Source of the DNA: Chitinophaga pinensis | GTDB taxonomy: Bacteria > Bacteroidota > Bacteroidia > B-17B0 > Aurantibacillaceae | Assembly (NCBI GenBank): GCA_945860225.1 | Contig: CAMAPT010000004.1 | Coordinates: forward strand, 1 to 64,000 | DNA length: 64,000 nucleotides | Direction of reading: 5' to 3' | Notes under the pieces: model-generated | Told to the model about the DNA's origin: nothing | The model's input: only the letters and a program-made list of their open reading frames with translations | The model's database searches: none | Shown: positions 46,623 through 55,444 of the stretch, one piece after another | Layout: every line of letters starts with the position of its first letter | Position numbering within the stretch: the stretch's first letter is position 1 | Position numbers and translations under genes: made by a program

Positions 46623-47563
46623 AAAAAGCTGTTTCTATATGCATTCCTACATATAAACAAACCGAATACTTGAAAAGGTGCTTGGATTCTATTTTAATTC
46701 AGGATTTTAAAGATTATGAATTGATTATTTCTGATGATACACCGGATGATTCTATTGAAAATTTTTGTAAATCAGTTTTAGGTAGTTTTTCATATATATA
46801 TGTAAGAAACACTCCGCCTTTGGGAATGCCACGAAACTGGAATGAGGCTTTTAAAATGGCTTCGGGGAAATATATTAAGATTATGCATCACGATGATTTT
46901 TTTACTGAGGTAAAGAGTTTATCGTTGTTGGTCAATGAAATAGAAAAAGAACAAGCTGCTTTTTTGTTTTGTCAAACAGATGTTTGGCACGTTAAAACCG
47001 ATACTCATCTTTTACATAGTATTTCGGAGAAACAATTTAATTTAATGATTAAAAAACCAGAGTTTTTGTTTTTTAAAAACATGATCGGTGCTCCCTCAGT
47101 AACTATACATTTAAATAATCAATGTTTTTTTTATGATCAACAATTTAAGTGGTTGGTTGATATTGATTTTTATATGCAGTTTTTGTTTAATAAACAAAAA
47201 GTTGCTTTTTTACCTAAACAATTGGTTTCAACAGCTCACGATACTGCTGGCCAGGTTACAACAACAGTGATTGATGATAAAAATATACAGATTAAAGAGC
47301 ATGTCTTATTATTTAATAAAATAAAAAAACATGCTGTTACACAAAAAGGGTTTGCAGATTTTTTTGATTACTTATTTTACAAGCATCAACTAAACACATA
47401 CTCAGATTTGATAACAATTGTTCCTGAGGCTGACGAAAACAAACAGTTTTTTGTTGACGTGATAAATAACTTAGCTAAATTTCGTTCATGGAAATGGTTT
47501 AAAAAGCGTTTTTTTGAAAGTAGATACAATAATTATATATTTAAGTTAGAACAGTTTATATGA
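46619..47563 (+). CDS. Family 2 glycosyltransferase
   Basis: A 314-residue GT-A enzyme with SICIPTYKQTEYLKRCLDSI, LIISDDTPDDSIE and IMHHDDFF (the DXD-like motif near 90-97). The C-terminal half has the aromatic acceptor region. It overlaps its neighbours by 4 bases at both ends (ATGA), so it is translationally coupled. Confidence 0.85.
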   Translation: MKKAVSICIPTYKQTEYLKRCLDSILIQDFKDYELIISDDTPDDSIENFCKSVLGSFSYIYVRNTPPLGMPRNWNEAFKMASGKYIKIMHHDDFFTEVKSLSLLVNEIEKEQAAFLFCQTDVWHVKTDTHLLHSISEKQFNLMIKKPEFLFFKNMIGAPSVTIHLNNQCFFYDQQFKWLVDIDFYMQFLFNKQKVAFLPKQLVSTAHDTAGQVTTTVIDDKNIQIKEHVLLFNKIKKHAVTQKGFADFFDYLFYKHQLNTYSDLITIVPEADENKQFFVDVINNLAKFRSWKWFKKRFFESRYNNYIFKLEQFI

Positions 47564-48444
47564 TTGTTGTTAAGTTAATAGGTGGTTTAGGGAACCAAAT
47601 GTTTCAATATGCTGCTGGGCGAAGCCTCGCTCATATGCATCAAACTGAATTGTACCTTGATACAACTTTTTTGGATAAAAATCCAAATGGAGCTTATACA
47701 AAACGCAATCTCGAATTATCGATTTTTGATATTGATTTGAAAAAAGTTTCACCAGAACAAAAACTATTGTTTAATATCGACCAATCAAATAAGTATAGCC
47801 GAACCCTTCAAAGGCGTTTCCCTAAGTTGTTTAAAAATATGTATGCTGCAGAATCCGGAAACCTATTTCAAAAACAGTTTTTTAATTTTCCTGAGAATAC
47901 TTATTTGGATGGATTTTGGCAAAGTGAAAAGTATTTTAAATCCATTGAATCGATTATTATTCAAGAGTTTAAACCTAAAGAAAGTTTAAATGCTGAAAAT
48001 GAGAATTGGCTAGAAAAAATTAAGTCAGTCAATTCTGTTTCTGTTCATGTAAGAAGAGGAGATTATGTTTCTCTTAAAAATGCAAAGGAACATCACGGAA
48101 ATGTGACCAAACAATATTATCAATCGGCAATTAAGTCTTTGAAAGAAAAAAACAGAGACATTGAATTATTTGTTTTTTCTGACGATTTAGAATGGTGTGA
48201 GAATAATTTGAAATTCGATATTTCAACGTATTATGTTGATGTTAATCAGCAGCAAAATTTTCATTTAGATTTATATTTAATGAGTTATTGTAAAAGCAAT
48301 GTTATTGCAAATAGTAGTTTTAGTTGGTGGGCTGCTTGGCTTAATCAAAATAGGGATAAATCAATTATTGCACCTAAGGAATGGTATGCTAATAATGTCA
48401 TGTCATCAAAAGATTTAATTCCAGATACTTGGATACAATTATAA
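47560..48444 (+). CDS. Alpha-1,2-fucosyltransferase-like (GT11)
   Basis: A 294-residue enzyme that should add a sugar from GDP-fucose in alpha-1,2 linkage. It opens MIVVKLIGGLGNQMFQYA, the GT11 signature, and has the nucleotide-binding HVRRGDYVS at 163-171 and the later NSSFSWWAAWLN. GDP-fucose synthesis genes are not in the window. It is coupled to the gene before and overlaps the next by 16 bases. Confidence 0.9.
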   Translation: MIVVKLIGGLGNQMFQYAAGRSLAHMHQTELYLDTTFLDKNPNGAYTKRNLELSIFDIDLKKVSPEQKLLFNIDQSNKYSRTLQRRFPKLFKNMYAAESGNLFQKQFFNFPENTYLDGFWQSEKYFKSIESIIIQEFKPKESLNAENENWLEKIKSVNSVSVHVRRGDYVSLKNAKEHHGNVTKQYYQSAIKSLKEKNRDIELFVFSDDLEWCENNLKFDISTYYVDVNQQQNFHLDLYLMSYCKSNVIANSSFSWWAAWLNQNRDKSIIAPKEWYANNVMSSKDLIPDTWIQL

Positions 48445-49460
48445 ATAATACTAAACCAAAAATCTCTGTTGTAATGTCTGTTTACAACAGTAGTTTGTAT
48501 TTAAAACAAGCTATTGATAGTATTTTGAATCAGACCTATTCCAATTTTGAGTTTATTATTATAAACGACGGCAGTACGGATGATAGTTTAAGTATTATTA
48601 AGACTTATTCTGATAAACGAATAAAGTTATTGGAGAATGATGGTAATAAAGGTTTAATTTATTCTTTAAACAAGGGAATTGCGGAGGCTAGCGGAGAGTT
48701 CATAGCAAGAATGGATGCGGATGATGTATGTGTTAGTACAAGATTTGAAAAACAAGTACATTATATGAACGCGCATGTAGATATTGGTGTTTTGAGTTCG
48801 GATTATTATAGCTTTAATGAAACGTCAAAACGCTATATGCGTTCAATAGATGGGGATTCGAGAATTAGAACATTTTTATTATTCACGGCTACAGTTTGTC
48901 ATCCGGTATTAATGATTCGTAAGTCGGTTTTAGAAATTAACGGATTGAATTATTCTGTTTCAGCTAAGCATGTTGAAGATTTTGATTTGTGGACACGTTT
49001 AGCATTATATACAAAATTTGCTACTATTAAAGAGGCGCTTTTAAATTATAGAGATCATGCTTCACAGGTCAGTCATGTTTATTCAGATTTACAGAAGATT
49101 AATTCAGATATAGTAAGACAGAATTATCTGAGTGCTTTAAACTTTGTTTATACTTCTATTGAACTAAATATCCATAATTTAATTTCTTCTAATAAAAAGA
49201 TAACCTCTAAGCAAGATTTAAACGCTATTGAAAACTGGTTAATTAAATTGATAGATCAAAATCAAACTATGAGAAAGTTTGAGTCAGATGGGTTTAATTC
49301 TGCAATAGCTAAAGTTTGGATTGATTGTTGTGGAAATACAAACTTAGGGTTACATTCCTATTTTAAATACTTGTTTTCTAGTTTGAAAAAATACCAATTA
49401 AGTTCATCGTTTTTAGAACTTAAATTATTCGCTAAATGTCTTATCCGTTGGGTAAAATAG
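48429..49460 (+). CDS. Family 2 glycosyltransferase
   Basis: A 343-residue GT-A enzyme: KISVVMSVYNSSLYLKQAI, IINDGSTDDSLSII, ARMDADDV (about 92-99, DXD) and the later VEDFDLWTRLA are clear. The start is a TTG at 48429 inside the end of the fucosyltransferase gene; the next in-frame ATG would remove the first strand. Its 3' end overlaps the opposing GT4 gene by 20 bases. Confidence 0.88.
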   Translation: MDTIINNTKPKISVVMSVYNSSLYLKQAIDSILNQTYSNFEFIIINDGSTDDSLSIIKTYSDKRIKLLENDGNKGLIYSLNKGIAEASGEFIARMDADDVCVSTRFEKQVHYMNAHVDIGVLSSDYYSFNETSKRYMRSIDGDSRIRTFLLFTATVCHPVLMIRKSVLEINGLNYSVSAKHVEDFDLWTRLALYTKFATIKEALLNYRDHASQVSHVYSDLQKINSDIVRQNYLSALNFVYTSIELNIHNLISSNKKITSKQDLNAIENWLIKLIDQNQTMRKFESDGFNSAIAKVWIDCCGNTNLGLHSYFKYLFSSLKKYQLSSSFLELKLFAKCLIRWVK

Positions 49461-50598
49461 TGTGAATGATGTTGTTAAGTTCTTCTCCGTATTTATCCCA
49501 ATTTAATGATTTGTCAAACTCTTCTCGGGTTGTTATTTTCAAACAATTAAATGTTTCTTTATCGGAAAACACTTTAGCAATTTTGTTGGCATATCCTCTT
49601 CCTGTGTCATTATAGTCAATTAAATAACCATTTTTACTTTCATGCAAATGGCCCCCAACTCCACCTGTATTGGCAATAAAGCAAGGCATGGCAAATGCAC
49701 TTGCTTCACAAATAACTATAGGAGTACAATCAAAACGAGTAGGTAAAATTAATACATCATGATGCATAAAAACATCATAAAGTTGTTTCATGCCTTCGGT
49801 AGAGTTTTTATTAATAAAAGGAATAATTTTTAGTTTTTCGTGCTTAAATTCGACTGGAGGGATGCATCCGCAAACTGTTAGCTCAGCGTTAATCCCAAGT
49901 TTAATTAGTTCTAATAAACAATTATAGGCGATATATCCGCCTTTACTTTCCCAGTACACCCCAATAAATAATAGCCTTAAAACATCAGTTGTAGATTTAT
50001 TTTTAACTTCTTGAGGGCTTGGTAAAAGTGCCATGTTTGCACCAAAAGGAAGTTTTTTAATTTTATTGGTAGGTAATTGATAATCGTTAATTAATGATTT
50101 TAGTGCCCAGTCGGATGAAACAATAATTTTAGAGCAATTATCAAAAGCTAAGCGTTCAATTTTACGAGTTTCTTTTTCTGATAAACTCAATAATCCTGAT
50201 AGTGATTTATGATAGTTTAGTGATAAATTAATGGTAGCATCTGAAATATAGACAATCGGTAGTGACGTTTTAATGTATGCCAATTCGCAAACGGCAGCCG
50301 GAGCAATAATAACGTCAAAGTTTTGTTCTTTTAGTTTTTTATTAAAGTATTTAGCATAGGCTTTAGCTAATAAGTGGCTATGGCGATAGTTGTAGCGTTT
50401 TTTTAAAATTAATTGCGAAATACCAGTTAAAATTTTTCCAATTAGACTTGCTAATTTAGGCTCATAGGGCCCAAGAGATATAACTTCACCACTGTATTTA
50501 TTTAAAGTATTGTATATACTAAAATGCGTTCCAGACCATACTTTTTTATCCCTAGGGTCGCTGGCAGATAGGTATGCAATTTTTAATTTTTTTACCAT
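49441..50598 (-). CDS. Family 4 glycosyltransferase on the opposite strand
   Basis: A 385-residue GT-B enzyme. KIAYLSASDPRDKKVWSGTHF starts it in two pieces; KIIVSSDWALKSLI, LLFIGVYWESKGG and the late ILPTRFDCTPIVICEASA with PCFIANTGGVG follow, the donor-binding region of family 4. It runs against about 20 neighbouring genes of the locus, converges with the GT2 gene with 20 bases of overlap and is divergent from the next GT2 gene. It may be separately controlled or acquired. Confidence 0.85.
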   Translation of the reverse strand: MVKKLKIAYLSASDPRDKKVWSGTHFSIYNTLNKYSGEVISLGPYEPKLASLIGKILTGISQLILKKRYNYRHSHLLAKAYAKYFNKKLKEQNFDVIIAPAAVCELAYIKTSLPIVYISDATINLSLNYHKSLSGLLSLSEKETRKIERLAFDNCSKIIVSSDWALKSLINDYQLPTNKIKKLPFGANMALLPSPQEVKNKSTTDVLRLLFIGVYWESKGGYIAYNCLLELIKLGINAELTVCGCIPPVEFKHEKLKIIPFINKNSTEGMKQLYDVFMHHDVLILPTRFDCTPIVICEASAFAMPCFIANTGGVGGHLHESKNGYLIDYNDTGRGYANKIAKVFSDKETFNCLKITTREEFDKSLNWDKYGEELNNIIHTILPNG

Positions 50599-50608
50599 GA
50601 ATTAATAG

Positions 50609-50616
50609 CAAATATA
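50609..50616 (-). promoter_or_regulatory. Candidate -7 element for the reverse GT4 gene
   Basis: Minus-strand TATATTTG. Transcription would start only a few bases before the ATG at 50598. A TTG lies 16 bases further upstream rather than 19. Confidence 0.4.
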
Positions 50617-50649
50617 CTACAATATGTAGGCTCAAATACCTCAATTAAT

Positions 50650-50657
50650 TATATTTG
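50650..50657 (+). promoter_or_regulatory. Candidate -7 element for the second half of the locus
   Basis: Plus-strand TATATTTG, placed so close to ATG 50664 that the mRNA would be nearly leaderless. It mirrors the opposite element 34 bases away. No -33 TTG seen. Confidence 0.4.
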
Positions 50658-50663
50658 CGTTAT

Positions 50664-51605
50664 ATGATTAAGTCGCAATCTGTTAAAATTAGTATAGTAA
50701 TAGTTAGTTACAATGTTTGCGAGTTTGTGTTAAAAGGAATTGATTCAGTTTACACCTACCTGAAATATCCCGTTCAAATTATATTGGTAGATAATAAATC
50801 AGTAGATGCAACAGTTGAGGAAGTGAAGAAAAAATTTCCTGATGTTGAAGTTATTGTAAATACTGATAATAAAGGTTTTTCGGCAGCTAATAATCAGGCA
50901 TTTCATTTATGTACAGGCGACATAATAATGATGCTAAATCCGGATGCAGCCTTTATTGATGAGTCTGTTAATTTAATGATTGAAGAGTTAATAAAGCATG
51001 ACGGAAAGGATATTCTGATTGGTCCTCGTATTGTAAATCCCGATTTATCATTTCAAACCTCTTGTTGGAAATTCCCGTCACCTTTACAGCACGTGTTAGA
51101 GTTGTTTTTTCTAAATACAATGATTGATACAACTTCATATTATTTTCAGGATAAAAAAGAAGTTATGCAGGTAGATTTTTTATCGGGTGCTTGCATGGCA
51201 TTCAATAAACAAACACTTATCAAACTTGTAGGTTTAGATGTAAATTTATTTTGGATGGATGATGCTGATGTGTGTAAGCGCAATAGTGAGCTTGGCGGAA
51301 CAAATTATTTCTTTCCATTGTCAACTATTAGTCATTACTTAGGGCAATCATCAAAAAAAAACCAGCGTGTAGTTATCTCAAATCAAATTATTAGCAAACT
51401 AAAATATTACAAAAAACACAAACAGTTTAGTTTTTTTATCGTATCTCTACCTATATTTATTTTTCAAATTCTAACACGCATGCCTTTGTTTTTTTTAATA
51501 GGCATTATTAAGCCAATTTACCTAAAAAAAGCAGTCGCCTACCTATATACTTTTAAAAGATTAATGGCGTATTTAATTATAAATAAACAAACTGTTGTAT
51601 CATGA
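50664..51605 (+). CDS. Family 2 glycosyltransferase with C-terminal membrane segment
   Basis: About 313 residues. KISIVIVSYNVCEFVLKGI, ILVDNKSVDATV, NPDAAF near residue 93 and WMDDADVC place it with WbbL/rhamnosyltransferase-type family 2 enzymes. A hydrophobic stretch near the end (FFIVSLPIFIFQIL and PLFFLIGIIKPIYL) should bind the membrane. An in-frame TTG at 50655 is inside the promoter element, so I chose ATG 50664. Confidence 0.87.
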   Translation: MIKSQSVKISIVIVSYNVCEFVLKGIDSVYTYLKYPVQIILVDNKSVDATVEEVKKKFPDVEVIVNTDNKGFSAANNQAFHLCTGDIIMMLNPDAAFIDESVNLMIEELIKHDGKDILIGPRIVNPDLSFQTSCWKFPSPLQHVLELFFLNTMIDTTSYYFQDKKEVMQVDFLSGACMAFNKQTLIKLVGLDVNLFWMDDADVCKRNSELGGTNYFFPLSTISHYLGQSSKKNQRVVISNQIISKLKYYKKHKQFSFFIVSLPIFIFQILTRMPLFFLIGIIKPIYLKKAVAYLYTFKRLMAYLIINKQTVVS

Positions 51606-52711
51606 AGGTGTTGTTGTTATCAGATAGTGCATCTGAGCATACTGAAAAATGGGCTTTAGGTTTGGCTTCCAACGGAATTCAAATCGGATTGTTTAGTTTT
51701 AATAAAGCACGTTATTCCTGGTATAAAAATTTTTCAAATATAACTTTGTTATTTGAACCTGATGAACGCATTAGTGGTTCTGCGCTATCCGAGAAAATTA
51801 ATTACCTCAAATATTTAAAGCCTCTAAAGCAAAAAATAAAAGAGTTTAATCCTGATATTTTACATGCTCATTACGCTAGTAGCTACGGATTGTTAGCAGT
51901 ATTGTCTAGGTTTAATAGAGTAGGGGTTTCTGTCTGGGGATCAGATGTTTATGATTTTCCAAAACAAAATTTTGTTTTTAAAAACATATTGAAATACGTT
52001 TTAGCTAAAGCAGATTTTATTTGTTCTACAAGTCACTGTATGGCTAAAGAAACCTCATTATACACCTCCAAATCAATTACAGTAACTCCCTTTGGTATTG
52101 ATGTTGAGCGTTTTAATAGATTAGATAACCAGTTACCTTTTGCTAATTCGAGCGAAATTAATATTGGTAATATAAAAGCCATTGAAACAAAATATGGCGT
52201 TACCATTTTAATTGAAGCTTTTGCAAAAGTTGTAAAATATTTTTCCAATAAAAACATACAACTGTTTTTAATTGGAGATGGATCAGAAAAGGATAACTCT
52301 AAACAACTTGTTGAAAAATTAGGATTAAAAAATAAAGTAATTTTTACAGGACGAATTCCTCATGCAGATATACCTGAGTGGCATCGTAAATTGGATGTAT
52401 TTGTTAGCTTATCTGTTTTAAACAGTGAAAGTTTTGGTGTATCTTTAGTTGAGGCCATGTCATCACAAACATGTATAGTTGCATCGGATGTTGAGGGCTT
52501 TAAAGAGGTATTAGGAACGGATAATAGTTGTGGAGTTATTGTGCCTAAAAACTCAGTTGAAGCAGCGTCGAATGCTTTAATTCAATTAATAGAAAATCCT
52601 GTTAAATCTTTAGAAAAATCAAAGAAAGCTAGGTTGAGAGCTTTGGCTCATTTCAATTGGAAAGATAGCATTCAGCAAATGATTAACGTTTATAATTCAA
52701 ATTTGAGATAA
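51602..52711 (+). CDS. Family 4 glycosyltransferase
   Basis: A 369-residue GT-B enzyme. N-terminal KVLLLSDSASEHTEKWA, then FNPDILHAHYASSYG, SVWGSDVYDFPKQN and the donor-site run ESFGVSLVEAMSSQTCIVASD near 278-298 (in parts) are standard for family 4. It overlaps the previous gene by 4 bases (ATGA), and the next begins 2 bases after its stop. Confidence 0.9.
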   Translation: MKVLLLSDSASEHTEKWALGLASNGIQIGLFSFNKARYSWYKNFSNITLLFEPDERISGSALSEKINYLKYLKPLKQKIKEFNPDILHAHYASSYGLLAVLSRFNRVGVSVWGSDVYDFPKQNFVFKNILKYVLAKADFICSTSHCMAKETSLYTSKSITVTPFGIDVERFNRLDNQLPFANSSEINIGNIKAIETKYGVTILIEAFAKVVKYFSNKNIQLFLIGDGSEKDNSKQLVEKLGLKNKVIFTGRIPHADIPEWHRKLDVFVSLSVLNSESFGVSLVEAMSSQTCIVASDVEGFKEVLGTDNSCGVIVPKNSVEAASNALIQLIENPVKSLEKSKKARLRALAHFNWKDSIQQMINVYNSNLR

Positions 52712-52712
52712 G

Positions 52713-53675
52713 ATGATCTTAAAGCAAATACATAATTTGGATGAATTCTGTAATTTAGCGGAGATTCAGCATGGTGTATTTGCATCTAAAGAGTGGTTGT
52801 CTGTATATGAAGGAAAACTTAATCTTGTAGGTATTTATAAAGACGAATATCAATTAATTGGTGGATTCTATTTTCTTAAAACTAAAAAATATGGTTTTAC
52901 TTTTTTAAAACTACCTCCATATTCACCACATTGCGCTTTGTTTTTTAAAAACGAAGCATCTAACGTGTCATCCGCTTTGAGTTTTCAAAAAGAAATACTT
53001 GAAGATGTTGTAAATTATATAAAAAGCCAAAATTCTACATTAACTGTTTTGGCATTACCTTCGGTAAACTTGGATACGCAACCATTTATATGGGATAATT
53101 ATAAAGTAGTACCTAATTATACTTATCGTTTAGACTTAACCCAAACTATCGAACAAATTAAATCCCAGTTTGATTCAAAGAACAGAAACGCTATAAATAA
53201 AGCTATAAAAGAGGGCGTTGAAATTGAATTAAATAGCTTAGATTCAATTGCCCTTTTTGCGTTTTTTTCAAATCACCTTAGATCTGCTGGTGCAAATTTG
53301 TATTATTCAGAATTGAAAAATATCTTCTCTAAATTTTCTAATAACAACAATTCATTTAGTCTTACTGCTAAAAAAGATAATGTTGTTTTAGGTAATGTGT
53401 TTTGTATTTATGATAAAAATACTTGTTATTACTTGTTAGGTGGAGTTGATAAAAGTGCTCGCATTCAGGGAATAAATAATTTGTTAATTCTTAAAAGTAT
53501 TGAAAAAGCTAAAGACTTAGGTTGTGTAATTTTTGATTTTGAAGGCTCCATGTTGAAAGGGGTTGAGAAATTTTTCAGGAGTTTTGGTCCAACAATATAT
53601 CCTTATTATACTATCAATAAAGGTAAACTATGGTTGGAGTTATTATTGAAATTTAAGAAACGTACTATTTTTTAA
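52713..53675 (+). CDS. FemAB/GNAT-like acyltransferase, copy 1
   Basis: A 320-residue protein with a two-lobe GNAT layout: FDSKNRNAINKAIKEGVEI near 150-168 and the C-terminal KDLGCVIFDFEGSM near 268-281, matching FemAB-like proteins that move amino acids or acyl groups from tRNA or CoA to amines. KYGFTFLKLPPYSP near 58-71 is shared with the next gene (KYGFTYLPQPPFTS), so they are paralogues. It may aminoacylate or acylate a sugar amine of the polysaccharide; inferred only. Confidence 0.7.
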   Translation: MILKQIHNLDEFCNLAEIQHGVFASKEWLSVYEGKLNLVGIYKDEYQLIGGFYFLKTKKYGFTFLKLPPYSPHCALFFKNEASNVSSALSFQKEILEDVVNYIKSQNSTLTVLALPSVNLDTQPFIWDNYKVVPNYTYRLDLTQTIEQIKSQFDSKNRNAINKAIKEGVEIELNSLDSIALFAFFSNHLRSAGANLYYSELKNIFSKFSNNNNSFSLTAKKDNVVLGNVFCIYDKNTCYYLLGGVDKSARIQGINNLLILKSIEKAKDLGCVIFDFEGSMLKGVEKFFRSFGPTIYPYYTINKGKLWLELLLKFKKRTIF

Positions 53676-54587
53676 ATGATTTTAAAGCGATTAAAACATA
53701 GCGAGCTTGATTTCGAGAAATGGGATAACGTTATCCTTAATAGCGAATTACCACTTGTATTTGCTCAATCATTTTATCTCAATGCTACAGCGCCTAACTG
53801 GGAAGCCTTAGTTATAAATGATTACGAAACTGTTTTTCCGCTAACTGAAAAACGAAAATATGGATTTACCTATTTACCACAACCGCCATTTACATCACAG
53901 CTTGGGTCTTTTGGTATTATAACTGAAGAGCGAGAAAGATTGTTTTATGACTACATCGTTAAGCATTATAACTTAATTGAAATTGAATTAAATCAAACTA
54001 ATCATATACAATCTTCTTATCGCCAAACTAAAAATACCTTTGTTATCAATTATAATAAAGGATTTACATACAATCAAAATACTAAACGAAACATTGCAAA
54101 AGCATTAAATGCCGGATTAAATATTAAAGAAGTTAATACTGAGCATATTTTGAAACGTTCACAAGTTTATTTGAATTCATTTTTACAAAGTGAGTTTAAA
54201 TTATCGGTTAATTCTATTAAATTATTCGATATTGTGATTCAAAATTCCATACAAAATAGGTACATAAAAACCTTTTCTGTAATTGATAGTAATGGCGACA
54301 TAAGAGCTTTAGCACATTTTTTATGTAATGGTAAACATGCTTTGTTTTTAAAAGGGACTAATTTTGATAGAAATGAAAATTCAGGCAGCATGCATTTTTT
54401 GTTGGATTATGCAATTAATTATTACAAAGATAAGGCTAGAATTTTTGATTTTGGAGGCGGATCAAACGCATCAGGTTTAGCTGGTTTTTATAAAGGTTTT
54501 GGTAGCGAACAGTTTGATTATGGTTATCTTAAAATAAATAGTTTACCTAGAATTGTGAAATTTCTGAAGAAACAAGTGTCAAAATAA
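53676..54587 (+). CDS. FemAB/GNAT-like acyltransferase, copy 2
   Basis: A 303-residue paralogue of the gene before it, starting the base after its stop. KYGFTYLPQPPFTS, TKRNIAKALNAGLNIKEV and the final RIFDFGGGSNASGLAGFYKG line up with the first copy. The two differ enough to suggest different substrates. The next gene is a deacetylase-like protein that could expose an amine. Confidence 0.68.
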   Translation: MILKRLKHSELDFEKWDNVILNSELPLVFAQSFYLNATAPNWEALVINDYETVFPLTEKRKYGFTYLPQPPFTSQLGSFGIITEERERLFYDYIVKHYNLIEIELNQTNHIQSSYRQTKNTFVINYNKGFTYNQNTKRNIAKALNAGLNIKEVNTEHILKRSQVYLNSFLQSEFKLSVNSIKLFDIVIQNSIQNRYIKTFSVIDSNGDIRALAHFLCNGKHALFLKGTNFDRNENSGSMHFLLDYAINYYKDKARIFDFGGGSNASGLAGFYKGFGSEQFDYGYLKINSLPRIVKFLKKQVSK

Positions 54588-54607
54588 AATTTAACTTTAT
54601 AACTTAA

Positions 54608-55444
54608 ATGAAAGTAATAGTTTCGCATGATATTGACCATTTAACTTTTTCGGAACATTTCTTGAAAGATTTAATTGTGCCTAAATATTTTGTGAGAACT
54701 TATATTGAACTCTTAAGTGGTAAAATTTCAGTAATAGAATTATTTAATCGTTATGGAGATTTATTTAAAAATAAAAGTCAACATATCGAAGAATTGTCTC
54801 AATTTAATAAACAGTATAATGTACCGCCAACTTTTTTTATTGGAGTTAATCAAGGTTTGGGACTTTCTTATTCCATAAATCAAGCAGAATATTGGATTAA
54901 GCGATTGAGCGCTTTAAATTGTGAAGTTCATCTTCATGGGATAGAATTTGAATCATTCGAGAAAATTAATTTAGAGTTTCAATTGTTTAGGAGAATTTCT
55001 GAGCAAAATATCATTGGAACTCGTATGCATTATATTCGTAAGAACGAGCATACATTCAGTAATATGGCCAAGGTTGGTTACGTATTTGATAGTAGCGAAA
55101 TGAGTTTTAAAGCTCCTTATAAAATCGGTGATATGTGGGAATTTCCATTTCAAATTATGGATGGTTACCTTATTGAAAAACCAAAACAGTGGCAGTGTAA
55201 AAATTTAAATCAGTGCATAGACGAAACTAAAAAACTAATTGATAAAGCTCATCATGAAAACTTACCTTATCTAGGTATTGATTTTCATGATAGATACTTT
55301 TCGAATAGCCATAAAACATGGAAAAACTGGTATGTTTGGTTGATAGAATTTTTATCTTCGCAAAAAATGGAATTTGTTAATTTTAAACAAGCCGTTGAAG
55401 AGCTAGAATCAAAAGTTAACCACAGTCAAAAAGTACAAGTTTGA
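54608..55444 (+). CDS. Polysaccharide deacetylase-like (NodB-fold) protein
   Basis: A 278-residue protein opening MKVIVSHDIDHLTF; SHDIDH holds the D-D type metal motif of carbohydrate esterase family 4-like enzymes. A second histidine block EVHLHGIEFESF near 103-114 and the later YLGIDFHDRYF near 218-228 fit the rest of the site. There is no signal peptide, so it would act on a cytoplasmic, lipid-linked substrate. It lies just after two FemAB-like genes. Confidence 0.7.
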   Translation: MKVIVSHDIDHLTFSEHFLKDLIVPKYFVRTYIELLSGKISVIELFNRYGDLFKNKSQHIEELSQFNKQYNVPPTFFIGVNQGLGLSYSINQAEYWIKRLSALNCEVHLHGIEFESFEKINLEFQLFRRISEQNIIGTRMHYIRKNEHTFSNMAKVGYVFDSSEMSFKAPYKIGDMWEFPFQIMDGYLIEKPKQWQCKNLNQCIDETKKLIDKAHHENLPYLGIDFHDRYFSNSHKTWKNWYVWLIEFLSSQKMEFVNFKQAVEELESKVNHSQKVQV

